Positions 1 to 8,272 of a DNA stretch of 64,000 bases are shown here, piece by piece; within the stretch, counting starts at the first letter, position 1; every line of letters begins with the position of its first letter. Under the pieces are notes generated by a model, which saw only the letters and a list, made by a program, of their open reading frames with translations, was not told where the DNA came from and made no database searches. This DNA is from an uncultured Phycisphaerales bacterium (GTDB lineage: Bacteria > Planctomycetota > Phycisphaerae > Sedimentisphaerales > Anaerobacaceae), in assembly GCA_937927975.1 (NCBI GenBank), contig CALEZT010000216.1, positions 1 through 64,000 of the forward strand, given 5' to 3'. Both the position numbers and the translations under genes were made by a program.

Positions 1-327
1 GACACGGTCCGGCGGGACGCGGCCCTGCAAAGGGCGCGGTTCGAGACCCGTCTGCTGGCTGGTGGTCGGGAGGCTCAGGTCACCGTGACCTCGGAGAAGA
101 CCAAGCTCCTCTATACGATCGATATTGAAGCGGACCTGATCCGCAGGATTGATTTCAACGTGAACAACGCCGGGGCCGGGTCGCTGGAATTCGAGTACCT
201 CCCCGATGCGAACCTCAAGAGCAGCGAATTCACCGCTCCGGTTCGCCGCAATGAGCGGGTGACGCTCGACCGGGACCCGGGAATGCTCTGGCTCGTTCAG
301 CTCGCCAACGGGGTCTTGGGCCGATAA
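1..327 (+). CDS. C-terminal part of an unrecognised protein (cut by window edge)
   Basis: The reading frame is open from base 1 to a TAA stop, so this is the last 108 residues of a longer gene; a GTG at 85 could start an 80-residue protein, but the upstream frame is open and reads like normal coding sequence. The visible part is mixed alpha/beta, without a signal peptide or membrane segment, and ends in a hydrophobic stretch. I do not recognise a family. The next gene starts about 130 bases downstream on the same strand and begins with a signal peptide. Confidence 0.6.
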   Translation, partial: DTVRRDAALQRARFETRLLAGGREAQVTVTSEKTKLLYTIDIEADLIRRIDFNVNNAGAGSLEFEYLPDANLKSSEFTAPVRRNERVTLDRDPGMLWLVQLANGVLGR

Positions 328-456
328 TCCGACATGACACGCGAGCCAGGCGTACAACGCTCCTGGCCGGGACAGACGCAGTGTGCCCACGCGGCACGAA
401 GATTCGAGAGACAAACGATGGCTCGGAAAGAAATGAAAAGCAGCAGGGGGTTGGGT

Positions 457-1305
457 ATGAAACGCAGCGAGTGGTTTGGCGCCGGGATGGCGGTGTTGAT
501 CGCGGGGGCGGCGGTGTGGGCCGGGGACCCGGTCCGCAAAGACGATTCGATCAAGATCGCCGAGGAGATCACGTCGGTCACGACGTACACAGTGGCTTCG
601 CCGAGGGCTTTTCTGATGGGCGTTCCGGTCACAGGGTCCAACGACCTGGCGATGATCGGAGCCGTCGAGAACTTCACGCGCGCCGACGGGACGATGGAGA
701 TTCCCGTGAACACCCGCGTGATCTTCTCTCTGAGCCGGGAGACCGAGGGGGTATGGCAGCAGGGGACCTATGGGACCATTGAGACGGCCATGACCGTCCA
801 ATGGTTCCAGGCGGTGGCCCAGGACGAGTGCGACGCGTGCGCCTCGTCGGGTCTGGGCGAGGACGGAAATCAAGCCGGGAAGGGAGACGCCGACGCCTCC
901 TGTCCCTGGATCACCATCGGCACGGACGGAGCTCGCGACACTCGCACCGGCCCGAGCCTGGGATATACGAAAGTGGGAGTGCCCGTGGAGTTCACCCAGG
1001 CCGGCACGTTCTGCGTGCGAGCGATCGTCAGCACGTCCGTGAAATCGTCCTATCTTCGTTCGACCGAACCCCAGAATCCGACCACGAAGCAGGAAGCTGG
1101 CGCCCAGTCTTCCGATGAACTGCTGGCGATCGACACGGACGTCGTCGTGGTCAAGGTTCGCGTGCTGGCCGGTGCGGCCAAGCCGCAGGGGGCATTGACC
1201 CTGGAGCCCGAAGTGGTTTACACCGCGCCGATGCCCAACACTTCGGACACCAAGGCCAAGGCGGACGAAGACACCCAGAAAGACTCCGGGGCAGTGAAGA
1301 AGTAG
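457..1305 (+). CDS. Secreted protein of unknown function
   Basis: 282 residues starting at ATG 457, which follows a G-rich ribosome-binding stretch (446-450) and gives a classic signal peptide (MKRSEWFGAGMAVLIAGAAVWA, cleavage near residue 22). An in-frame ATG at 418 is the alternative start. The mature part looks like a beta-rich extracellular domain: alternating hydrophobic strands, an acidic Gly/Cys loop (CDACASSG) near residue 125-130, and a strand carrying FCVRAIVS near residue 188. The C-terminal 30 residues are low-complexity, charged and Lys/Asp-rich. The stop codon lies inside the loop of a strong terminator hairpin. I do not recognise a family; an exported surface or periplasmic role is inferred only from the signal peptide. 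Confidence 0.75.
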   Translation: MKRSEWFGAGMAVLIAGAAVWAGDPVRKDDSIKIAEEITSVTTYTVASPRAFLMGVPVTGSNDLAMIGAVENFTRADGTMEIPVNTRVIFSLSRETEGVWQQGTYGTIETAMTVQWFQAVAQDECDACASSGLGEDGNQAGKGDADASCPWITIGTDGARDTRTGPSLGYTKVGVPVEFTQAGTFCVRAIVSTSVKSSYLRSTEPQNPTTKQEAGAQSSDELLAIDTDVVVVKVRVLAGAAKPQGALTLEPEVVYTAPMPNTSDTKAKADEDTQKDSGAVKK

Positions 1306-1325
1306 TCCGGCCCCGGAGTCTTTTT
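1281..1325 (+). terminator. Rho-independent terminator overlapping the stop codon
   Basis: AGACTCCGGGGC (1281-1292) pairs perfectly with GCCCCGGAGTCT (1310-1321) across a 17-base loop and is followed by TTTT. The 5' arm is inside the coding sequence and the stop codon is in the loop. Confidence 0.85.
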
Positions 1326-1646
1326 CGGACCGCGGGAACCAGAACATGCGGTCGCTCTTTCACAAGCTTATTGGCAACTGAATAGTTGCTGGTTGTTTGG
1401 CGGCGGGTTTTTCGGTGGGCGCCTTGCCCACCGAAGAACCCAATTTTATCACGGCATTATGAGACTTCCGGACTTCTGCAACATGGACCTTCGGCCTGTA
1501 TTCCTCGACAAATCCAATTGCCCGGGTTTCCCGGAGAATGCGGCTATCGCGTTCGACCCGGCGAACCGAAGAGGAGAGAGAAAGGAATCCCGCAGCGAAT
1601 GGGTTCCTTTCGAGGTAGGCCCAATGTCCAGGTTGCAGAGGTCCTG
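1326..1646 (+). other. Non-coding leader with two hairpins before the beta-helix gene
   Basis: A 321-base gap. Hairpin 1: TTCGGTGGGC (1411-1420) with GCCCACCGAA (1426-1435), extended by GGGTT/AACCC to 1405-1441 and followed by an AT-rich run. Hairpin 2: GAAAGGAATCCC (1580-1591) with GGGTTCCTTTC (1601-1611), one bulged T, ending 36 bases before the start codon. I see no convincing promoter. The second hairpin sits close enough to affect translation of the next gene, but that is inference. Confidence 0.4.
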
Positions 1647-3953
1647 ATGGTTATGAACACCCAAAAGACTGTGCAAATCGTGTGGATGGCCCTGGCGCTG
1701 GCGTTGCCCGCCGCGGCGGCGAATTGGACGGATTACTCGGACGATTTCTCCGGCTTCGTCGTCGAGACCGACAGCGTCCTGCACTCCACGTTCTACGAGA
1801 TCGGCGTCAATCCGCTGCCCGAGCCTTACCTGCTGTATCACGGGTCGGGAGCGAGCCGCGGTCTGTTGTTCATGGGCCATGGCGAACAACCTGCAGGACT
1901 GGGTTACTGCCTGTCCTACGACGCGGCCCGGAGCCGACGGATGATCGCCGGCACCTTCACGCTCACCGTCTCGTTCCCCTGCGACGAGCAGGTCTCGCAG
2001 ACTCCGTCCGGCGGCCTTCATTACGCGACCTCGCACGACGGCATCGCGTGGTCCCGGAAACAGCAGCTCTGGGCCGGACGACAGACCCTCCCGATCCGCT
2101 CGACCGAAGGCGTCTGTTACCTCCTCTTCACCGGAGACCGCGCCAAGATCGACGACGTTCGGGTCACCCTGTCCATCGCTCCGGCGGCGATCGTCGTCCG
2201 ACCCAACTCGGGTATGACGATCCAGCAGGCCATCGATTCCGCCAACAGCGGCGACATCATCGAAGTGGCAGCAGGCACCTACACTGGGCCGGGCAACTGG
2301 GACCTCGACTTCCGCGGCAAACGGATCACCCTTCGCAGCGCCAACGGCCCTGGGAGCACAACGATCCTCTGCGGCGTCGGCCATCGGGGATTCTACTTCC
2401 ACCAGGGCGAAACGTCCGATTCCGTGCTCTCGGGCTTCACCATCCGCGGCGGACGGCTCAGCGGCTCCAGCACCCTGGGCGGCGGCATCTACTGCGAAGA
2501 GGCCGGCCCCACGATCATCAACTGCGTCGTCGAGGACTGCGCCGCCGGGCTTGGCGGGGGCATCGCAGCCTTGGGCGGCCGACCCACTTTTCTCGGATGC
2601 ACGATCCGGAATTGCACCGCGACCTCCGCGGGCTCGGGCCTCTACCTCTTCGACGCCGAGGCAACCTTCGCGGGCTGCACGATCTCGAACAACTCCGGCT
2701 CCGCCCGAGGAGGAGGCGTCTATGCCAGCGGAGTCACCCTGGATGCGACGTTCAGCAATTGCGTCATCTCGGACAACCGCGCGATCGCCGGCGGCGGGGT
2801 CCTCGCGGAACGATTCGCCGGCTGGGGCCAACAGTGCAGCGTCTCGATTGTCAACTGCACGATCGTTCGCAACCGCCTGACTTCCGTCGGCTCGGCCGGC
2901 GGCGTCGACGCAGGCGACGCCGAGGTCACGATCCGCAACAGCATCGTCTGGGACAACGACGGAGCTGCCGTCGCACCGGCCTATGCGGTGGACGTCAGCT
3001 ACTCCAACGTGCAGGGGGGCTACTGGGGCTCGGGCAACATCAGCGCCTATCCGCAATCCGCGGATTTCGCCTACCGCCTGAACGCGGAAAGTCCCTGCAT
3101 CGACGCAGGGGACCCGAGTTCCTCCGCCGCCGCGGAACCCTCCCCCAACGGAGGGCGGATCGACATGGGCGCCTACGGCGGGACCGTCGAGGCCCCCGCG
3201 AGCTCGCGTTCGATCCTGCACGTGGACATCACGGGAATCCAGCCGGGATCCTACAGGAGGATACAGACCGCGATCGATCGCGCCCGCGACGGCGACACCA
3301 TCCTCGTCTGGCCCGGCGTCTACGAAGAAGAGATCACCTTCCAGGGCAAGGCCATCACCGTGCAAAGCGCAGCGGACGCCGCGGTGATCACCGCGAGGGA
3401 TCGCGCCTGCTCGTTCTACATGGGCGAAGGACCCGACAGCGTCCTGTCCAACTTCGTCATCACCGGCTGCGGCGAGAGCGCCATCTTCTGCAACGGCGCG
3501 TCGCCCACCTTGAAGAACCTGACGATCGTGAAGAACTTCATCGGCATCGACGGCTACGGCGGCGCCTCCCCCGACATCGTCAACTGCATCCTCTGGGAGA
3601 ACCAGAAGGCGTGTCTCTTCGCGGTCAGCGCCCGGTACAGTTGCATCGAACCGACGCCCTGGGACGTCCAGATGAACAATATCAAGTCGATAGCGGGCAA
3701 CATCAGCGCCGACCCGCTGTTCGCAGACTCCGCGCGAGGCGACTACCATCTGAAGTCCTTCTATGGTCGCTACGATCCTCGAACGGATTCGTGGGTGAAA
3801 GACGCCGGCAAGACTCTCAGTCCCTGCATCGACAAAGGCGACCCGTCGGACGATGCGAGAAACGAGCCTCGCGGCAACGGCAGTCGAGTCAATATGGGCG
3901 CTTACGGCGGCACGCGATTCGCCAGCAAGAGCGGCGAGGCGATCTGCCCGTAG
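1647..3953 (+). CDS. Secreted right-handed beta-helix protein with two choice-of-anchor-like repeats
   Basis: 768 residues; the frame is open further upstream, but ATG 1647 (or 1653, two codons later) follows an AGAGG site at 1637-1641 and produces a signal peptide ending in LALALPAAAA. An N-terminal beta domain (about 25-185) precedes two parallel beta-helix blocks (about 190-470 and 525-690), each opened by a QQAIDSA or QTAIDRA turn and made of repeats with I-x-N-C and G-G-G steps. Each block closes with a CIDAGDPS or CIDKGDPS segment followed by MGAYGGT, the signature of the planctomycete/Bacteroidota 'choice-of-anchor Q' module. Such helices usually bind or cleave polysaccharide; no lyase active site is evident, so an enzymatic role is not claimed. 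Confidence 0.88.
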   Translation: MVMNTQKTVQIVWMALALALPAAAANWTDYSDDFSGFVVETDSVLHSTFYEIGVNPLPEPYLLYHGSGASRGLLFMGHGEQPAGLGYCLSYDAARSRRMIAGTFTLTVSFPCDEQVSQTPSGGLHYATSHDGIAWSRKQQLWAGRQTLPIRSTEGVCYLLFTGDRAKIDDVRVTLSIAPAAIVVRPNSGMTIQQAIDSANSGDIIEVAAGTYTGPGNWDLDFRGKRITLRSANGPGSTTILCGVGHRGFYFHQGETSDSVLSGFTIRGGRLSGSSTLGGGIYCEEAGPTIINCVVEDCAAGLGGGIAALGGRPTFLGCTIRNCTATSAGSGLYLFDAEATFAGCTISNNSGSARGGGVYASGVTLDATFSNCVISDNRAIAGGGVLAERFAGWGQQCSVSIVNCTIVRNRLTSVGSAGGVDAGDAEVTIRNSIVWDNDGAAVAPAYAVDVSYSNVQGGYWGSGNISAYPQSADFAYRLNAESPCIDAGDPSSSAAAEPSPNGGRIDMGAYGGTVEAPASSRSILHVDITGIQPGSYRRIQTAIDRARDGDTILVWPGVYEEEITFQGKAITVQSAADAAVITARDRACSFYMGEGPDSVLSNFVITGCGESAIFCNGASPTLKNLTIVKNFIGIDGYGGASPDIVNCILWENQKACLFAVSARYSCIEPTPWDVQMNNIKSIAGNISADPLFADSARGDYHLKSFYGRYDPRTDSWVKDAGKTLSPCIDKGDPSDDARNEPRGNGSRVNMGAYGGTRFASKSGEAICP

Positions 3954-4283
3954 ATGGAGGTCTGGAGAAACGAACTTGGCTTCGGATAAGCCGAGGGTGA
4001 TTCTGTGAGGAGTGTGGCCACAAGCAACACGCAGGCCTCAGCAGAGTCCGCATCACCCAAGCGCGAGCGATCGTGCTTCTTGGACGCTGTCTGGTGGTGG
4101 GAATCAAGGGCCGGTCGATGGTCGGCTTGGGGTGGGGGGAGAGCACAGATGCGGCAGCCGAGTCGTTTGGGCTGCTTCAGACTGCTCTCCCTTGTTTTGA
4201 TTTGAACGGACGGGAAGTCGGCCGAACCGCTTTCGAAAAGTCCGGCAAATGAACACAGTACGCTCTTTGATACTCAAGCTGTA

Positions 4284-4305
4284 GGGGCGGCCCGATTGCC
4301 GCCCC
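4284..4305. other. Isolated GC hairpin in a 585-base gap
   Basis: GGGGCGGC (4284-4291) and GCCGCCCC (4298-4305) form a perfect 8-bp stem with a 6-base loop, not followed by a T-run on either strand. Apart from this and the promoter at 4374-4402, nothing supportable is seen in 3954-4538. Confidence 0.4.
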
Positions 4306-4373
4306 CAAGCAGTGGTGCCTTGGGGGGCTCGACCGATTTCGTGCACTTTGCCGGTCCGCGGAACGTATTGTTC

Positions 4374-4402
4374 TTGCGTCGAGATCGGCAGCGTCGTATA
4401 AT
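4374..4402 (+). promoter_or_regulatory. Sigma-70-like promoter for the prepilin-like gene
   Basis: TTGCGT, a 17-base spacer and a perfect TATAAT (4397-4402). Transcription would start near 4409. This argues against the in-frame ATG at 4401 as start codon and for the GTG at 4539, leaving a leader of about 130 bases. Confidence 0.6.
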
Positions 4403-4538
4403 GAATCATTGCCGAGTGACGGGTCCCTCAACGCGTCGTTTCGCGTCGGGTCCGGCTTCGGCACGTATAGGGGCTTTGGGATCGGAGGACTTAGCTATCC
4501 GTACGAGATGCCCATCCATCTCTGTCGGACCCGGCGGG

Positions 4539-5408
4539 GTGAAACCCAGCGACCGGTCAGCGTTTACGCTGGTCGAGTTGCTCGTGGTGATTTCCGTCAT
4601 ATCCACGCTCATGGCCATCCTCGTCCCGGCGATCCATGGGGTGAAGCGCCAGGCGACCGCGCTGATGGGGATGCGCAATCAGCGGGAGATCGCCGCCGCG
4701 GTCAACCTCTTTGCCGCCGACAACCGAGACCGCTATCCCGACTCCGTCGCGACGGTCGGGTTCGACGACAAGTGGAACTGGTACGACCCCACCGTCCTGA
4801 CCGGCAAGAGCAAGCGAACCCCCCAGATCCATCGCTCGATGAGCGCGTATCTCCGCGAGTACGTCCCCGACGGCAAAACGATGTTCTGCCCCGGCGCGCC
4901 CAAGCCGTACACCTACGCCAAGGAATGCTGGGATGCCGGAGACGCCTGGGACAATCCCGACACGCCGCTGGCCTCCGACCCGGTTGACGGCACCTACTGT
5001 TTCTATTGGAACTACGTCGGGTATCTGGGCGAACCGCGAAAGCTGTTTCGAGGCCCGCGAGGACCCGCCGGCGGCTCAGGACAGAGCCAGTTGCTCGTGA
5101 GCGACTACTTCGGGTTTGGCCACTGGCAGACCCCGAACGCCTTCGCCAGTTGTGAGAAGCTCTCCGGCGGCTTTGCCTTGGAAGAGACGTGGCTCTCGGC
5201 CGCCTGGTGGTCGGTCGCTGGCGACCCGGAAGCCAAAATGCCCAAGGTCAAGCTCCGAGCCGCCTACGTCGACGGACACGTCGAGACCTATACGCCCGAC
5301 GAAGCTGTTCCGATGCGGGTCCCCCTGGCCCCGGAAGGTGCGCCGCCCTATCCCGACGGCGCAGGCAGTCGGGGCATCTTCTACATCCCGCAAAGCGCGG
5401 TTCACTGA
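4539..5408 (+). CDS. Type II secretion/prepilin-like protein with N-terminal methylation motif
   Basis: 289 residues from GTG 4539, chosen because it yields a short prepilin leader (MKPSDRSA) directly followed by FTLVELLVVIS and a hydrophobic helix; the promoter at 4374-4402 excludes the upstream ATG 4401. The FTLVE motif is the site where prepilin peptidase cleaves and N-methylates. The remainder is a globular domain; near residue 240 AAYVDGHVE resembles the C-terminal DG motif of the large planctomycete family of prepilin-like (H-X9-DG / DUF1559-type) proteins. Those are abundant in Planctomycetota and are thought to be surface pseudopilins. The stop overlaps the stop of the convergent gene by 7 bases. 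Confidence 0.85.
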   Translation: MKPSDRSAFTLVELLVVISVISTLMAILVPAIHGVKRQATALMGMRNQREIAAAVNLFAADNRDRYPDSVATVGFDDKWNWYDPTVLTGKSKRTPQIHRSMSAYLREYVPDGKTMFCPGAPKPYTYAKECWDAGDAWDNPDTPLASDPVDGTYCFYWNYVGYLGEPRKLFRGPRGPAGGSGQSQLLVSDYFGFGHWQTPNAFASCEKLSGGFALEETWLSAAWWSVAGDPEAKMPKVKLRAAYVDGHVETYTPDEAVPMRVPLAPEGAPPYPDGAGSRGIFYIPQSAVH

Positions 5409-6415
5409 CCTGCGGCCGGCGCCGGGACCCCGTTCTGCTTCCACCAGCCCTTCCATGTCTTCTGAGTCGTCGCGCGTCTTTGCCACTCGGACCGAACCCA
5501 GTCGAAGTCCCTGGGTGCGGCGAATCCTTTCTTCGTCGGGTTTGCCTCCAGGATGTCGTTCACGCGACGCAGAAAGATGCCGCGGACGGCTTCCGCCGCA
5601 TTGCTCCTGACGAAGAAGTGCGTGTCGTTCACATGGTCCAGGAGAACCTCCGCCAGAATCGCATCGTACCGGCGCAGCTCGTCCCGCGTGAGTTTCTTCC
5701 CCCAGGCGGGTTCCTCTGCGTTGTCCGGGTCCGTGTCCCAGATCCACTTGGCCATGACCCCACGGAGGCAGCCCGCGGTCACAATTCGGATGGCGTCGGT
5801 CGGATCGTTCATTCCCTGCTTGACATCCTGCGGCGTCATCAGCGTGCTCTGGCTGAGCATATCCACAGCCACCCAACGGATGCGCACGTCGCGGTGGGGG
5901 AGGAGCTTCTCCCGAATCGCCGTCACGATCTGATTCGTCTTGGCCTCGCCCAGTTCCTCCGGTCGGAATTCGCCCGAGTTCATCGCCTTCACATAGACCG
6001 ACGCCCCAGTCAGGACGATCTCCGGATCAGGATCGTCCAAGAGCGGCAGAAACGCCAGCGGCTGCCTGGCGAATAGATCATTGAGCAGCAGTTGCCGTTC
6101 CAGCACGTTGGAGCGGCTGTCCTCGAATTGCACGCCGTAGTAGGACATGCTGGTGCCGTTGGCCTCGATCTCCCCGGCCATGATGCCCTTCCAAATCGCG
6201 ATCGGCTGGTGCACCCGCTGGCGCAGCAGGCTCAGCCACTGCGCGTCGGTGAAGGTCGCCTTCCACATCTCTTCATAATCCGCCGCAGGCTGCTGTTGGC
6301 CGCCTGACTGGGCGGAATGCACGATGCCAGGCGTGGCCACACACGCAAGGACCATGATGGTCCCGATTCCAACTGTGTTCATGATCCACCTGCCCAATGT
6401 CTGGCGGTCACACAT
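5402..6415 (-). CDS. Secreted HEAT-like repeat protein
   Basis: 337 residues on the minus strand. ATG at 6415 follows a strong GGGAGG site and gives a signal peptide (hydrophobic core MNTVGIGTIMVLACVATPG). The mature protein is almost entirely helical and contains several stretches resembling HEAT/armadillo repeats, for example around LPLLDDPDPEIVLTGAS, LPHRDVRIRWVAVDML and FFVRSNAAEAVRGIF. Such repeats are protein-binding scaffolds; no catalytic motif is visible. It converges with the prepilin-like gene (7-base overlap of stop codons) and is divergent from the phosphatase gene, with separate promoters in the shared gap. Confidence 0.75.
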   Translation of the reverse strand: MCDRQTLGRWIMNTVGIGTIMVLACVATPGIVHSAQSGGQQQPAADYEEMWKATFTDAQWLSLLRQRVHQPIAIWKGIMAGEIEANGTSMSYYGVQFEDSRSNVLERQLLLNDLFARQPLAFLPLLDDPDPEIVLTGASVYVKAMNSGEFRPEELGEAKTNQIVTAIREKLLPHRDVRIRWVAVDMLSQSTLMTPQDVKQGMNDPTDAIRIVTAGCLRGVMAKWIWDTDPDNAEEPAWGKKLTRDELRRYDAILAEVLLDHVNDTHFFVRSNAAEAVRGIFLRRVNDILEANPTKKGFAAPRDFDWVRSEWQRRATTQKTWKGWWKQNGVPAPAAGQ

Positions 6416-6505
6416 GGTCCGGTCCTCCCAACAAAACACAACGCAACCTGCGTTCGATTGCCGTCCCGTCGGCCCCGGCCGACTCGGGCCCCCGACATCA
6501 GGGAT

Positions 6506-6535
6506 ATTGTACTTCGTCCTGACGATCCACGACAA
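6506..6535 (-). promoter_or_regulatory. Possible promoter for the HEAT-like gene
   Basis: On the minus strand TTGTCG (6535-6530), an 18-base spacer and TACAAT (6511-6506); the leader to ATG 6415 would be about 85 bases. Confidence 0.35.
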
Positions 6536-6577
6536 TTGGAATTGCACAGTCAGGCGACTGCGGCACGATGCAAGCCG

Positions 6578-6606
6578 TTGTTTTGTGTGGGAAAATCCGG
6601 TAGAAT
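6578..6606 (+). promoter_or_regulatory. Promoter for the phosphatase gene
   Basis: TTGTTT, a 17-base spacer and TAGAAT (6601-6606). The -10 overlaps the upstream in-frame ATG at 6605, so that ATG cannot be the start of this transcript; ATG 6635 lies about 22 bases after the predicted transcript start. Confidence 0.5.
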
Positions 6607-6634
6607 GAAGATCGCCGGTTCGACAGAGTCGTAC

Positions 6635-8242
6635 ATGAAAAGTCTGATCCACATTCTCGCGGCATGGATGCTCCTGTCATCGAACGCAGCAGGCGCTCCC
6701 CCTGAGGCGGTGGCGGTGCATTGCTTCCGGTCGTCGTCATACAATCGGTGTTTCTACACGCTCGACGAATCCGAGAGGGACATTCTCCAGACCCGCTACT
6801 GGGACGTCTGGACCTACGAAGGCCCCGCATTCCTGGCCTTTGCCTCGCGAAGCGACAACCGCCTGGCGCCGGTGCATCGCTTCTGGTCGGGATGGCTGAA
6901 CACGTACTTCTACACCCTCGACGAACATGAGGCCGAGGGACTCCTGGCCATCTCCTCAGACGTTTGGACCTATGAAGGCGTCGCATTCTACGCATATCCC
7001 GCGAACGACCGTCCGGCGGGGACCTTTCCCGTCCATCGCTTCTGGTCCGACGCCCTGGCGACTCACTTCTACACGACGAGCGATCGCGAGCGGTTCTCGC
7101 TGGCCCACGACCCCGCCGGCCTCTGGCAGTACGAAGGGCCCGCGTACGGTGTCTATCCGCAGGAAGACGAGCGAGCCGCTCGAATCGTCAAAGGTCCCGC
7201 GATCCACTGGGTCGCGCCGGACTCCGCGACGATCCTGTGGGAGACCGATGTCCCCGCTCCGTCGCACGTCCGCTACGGCGTCGACTCCGTCTCCCAGTAC
7301 GACCTGCGGGAGCCCGAGCCGGCGACGCTTCATCGAGTCGTTCTCTCGCGGCTCGCAGCGGATACCCGCTACGTGTATCGCGTCGGTTCCGAATCCGCCT
7401 GGCGCGAGGGCTCGTTCACGACCGCTCCCGCGCCCGACCGCGCGTTTCGCTTCGCGGTCTGCAGCGACACGCAATGGAATTCGCTGACGCATGCGCAGAT
7501 CGCGCAGGGCATTCTCGCGGACCGGCCCCGCATCGTCTTGCACGCAGGAGATCTGGTGAGCGCCGGTCGCGATTGGGACATCTGGGAGACCGAATTCTTC
7601 GAACCCGCCTCCGAGCTGCTGGCGAACGTCCCGCTGATCCCCATCCCCGGCAATCATGGCTACTTCGGTTCGGGGCCCCCCTGGTTCTTCTACTACTTCG
7701 ACCGCCCGGTCTCGCAAGGCGGGTTCGCTCTGACCTACGGCGCGGTCCGATTCGTGGGGATCGACACGAGCGCGCCATTTGCCCCAGGAAGTCCGCAGCA
7801 CCAGTGGCTCTTGGAGGAACTCGCCTCGCCTGCGCACAACGACGCCCTCTGGCGAGTGGTCGTTCTGCACGAGCCGCCGTTCACCGCGACGACAGGACAT
7901 GGAGACAACCTCGCGGTCCAGGAGCACCTGGTCCCCTTGTTCGAGCAGCGCCGCGTGGACGTGGTCTTCAGCGGCCACAGCCACGCCTACGAGCGATACC
8001 TGCACCATAACATCGTCTACATCGTCACCGGAGGAGGAGGGGGTCCTCTGTATCCTCTGTTGCCCGACGCGACGCCGCCCATCCGCCAGGTCGGCCTGAG
8101 CCTGCACCATCACTGCTCGATCGACGTCGATCCCGCTTTGGGCACAATGACGATCGCGGCGGTGGATGTCACAGGCCGGATCGTCGATCTGGTAAGACTG
8201 CACAAACACGCGCCGACGCAGTCATTCACTGCCCTGCGCTGA
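6635..8242 (+). CDS. Secreted purple-acid-phosphatase-like metallophosphoesterase with three DUF5648 repeats
   Basis: 535 residues from ATG 6635, which directly begins a signal peptide (MKSLIHILAAWMLLSSNAAGA). Residues about 25-175 hold three DUF5648-type repeats (VHRFWS... HFYTTSDRER... WQYEGPAYGVY), a beta module of bacterial exoproteins. Residues about 185-260 form the fibronectin-like N-terminal domain of purple acid phosphatases. The catalytic domain shows the calcineurin-like metal ligands: D278-T-Q280, G-D306-LVSAG, G-N340-H341, H near the VVVLHEPP strand, and G-H448-S-H450-AYERY. GNHG replaces the usual GNH(D/E). Expected role: extracellular phosphomonoester or phosphodiester cleavage. 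DUF5648 also occurs nested in the glycosyltransferase at 11307-13601. Confidence 0.88.
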   Translation: MKSLIHILAAWMLLSSNAAGAPPEAVAVHCFRSSSYNRCFYTLDESERDILQTRYWDVWTYEGPAFLAFASRSDNRLAPVHRFWSGWLNTYFYTLDEHEAEGLLAISSDVWTYEGVAFYAYPANDRPAGTFPVHRFWSDALATHFYTTSDRERFSLAHDPAGLWQYEGPAYGVYPQEDERAARIVKGPAIHWVAPDSATILWETDVPAPSHVRYGVDSVSQYDLREPEPATLHRVVLSRLAADTRYVYRVGSESAWREGSFTTAPAPDRAFRFAVCSDTQWNSLTHAQIAQGILADRPRIVLHAGDLVSAGRDWDIWETEFFEPASELLANVPLIPIPGNHGYFGSGPPWFFYYFDRPVSQGGFALTYGAVRFVGIDTSAPFAPGSPQHQWLLEELASPAHNDALWRVVVLHEPPFTATTGHGDNLAVQEHLVPLFEQRRVDVVFSGHSHAYERYLHHNIVYIVTGGGGGPLYPLLPDATPPIRQVGLSLHHHCSIDVDPALGTMTIAAVDVTGRIVDLVRLHKHAPTQSFTALR

Positions 8243-8272
8243 TGATGGTTCGCGCTCGGCCGCAGCGATTCG

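Noticed and set aside
1579..1611. Possible riboswitch before the beta-helix gene
   Set aside because: A simple hairpin without any known aptamer core; kept only as a leader hairpin.
1449..3749. A 766-codon minus-strand frame
   Set aside because: Antisense of the beta-helix gene; composition (Asp/Ala/Val repeats) mirrors the sense repeats only.
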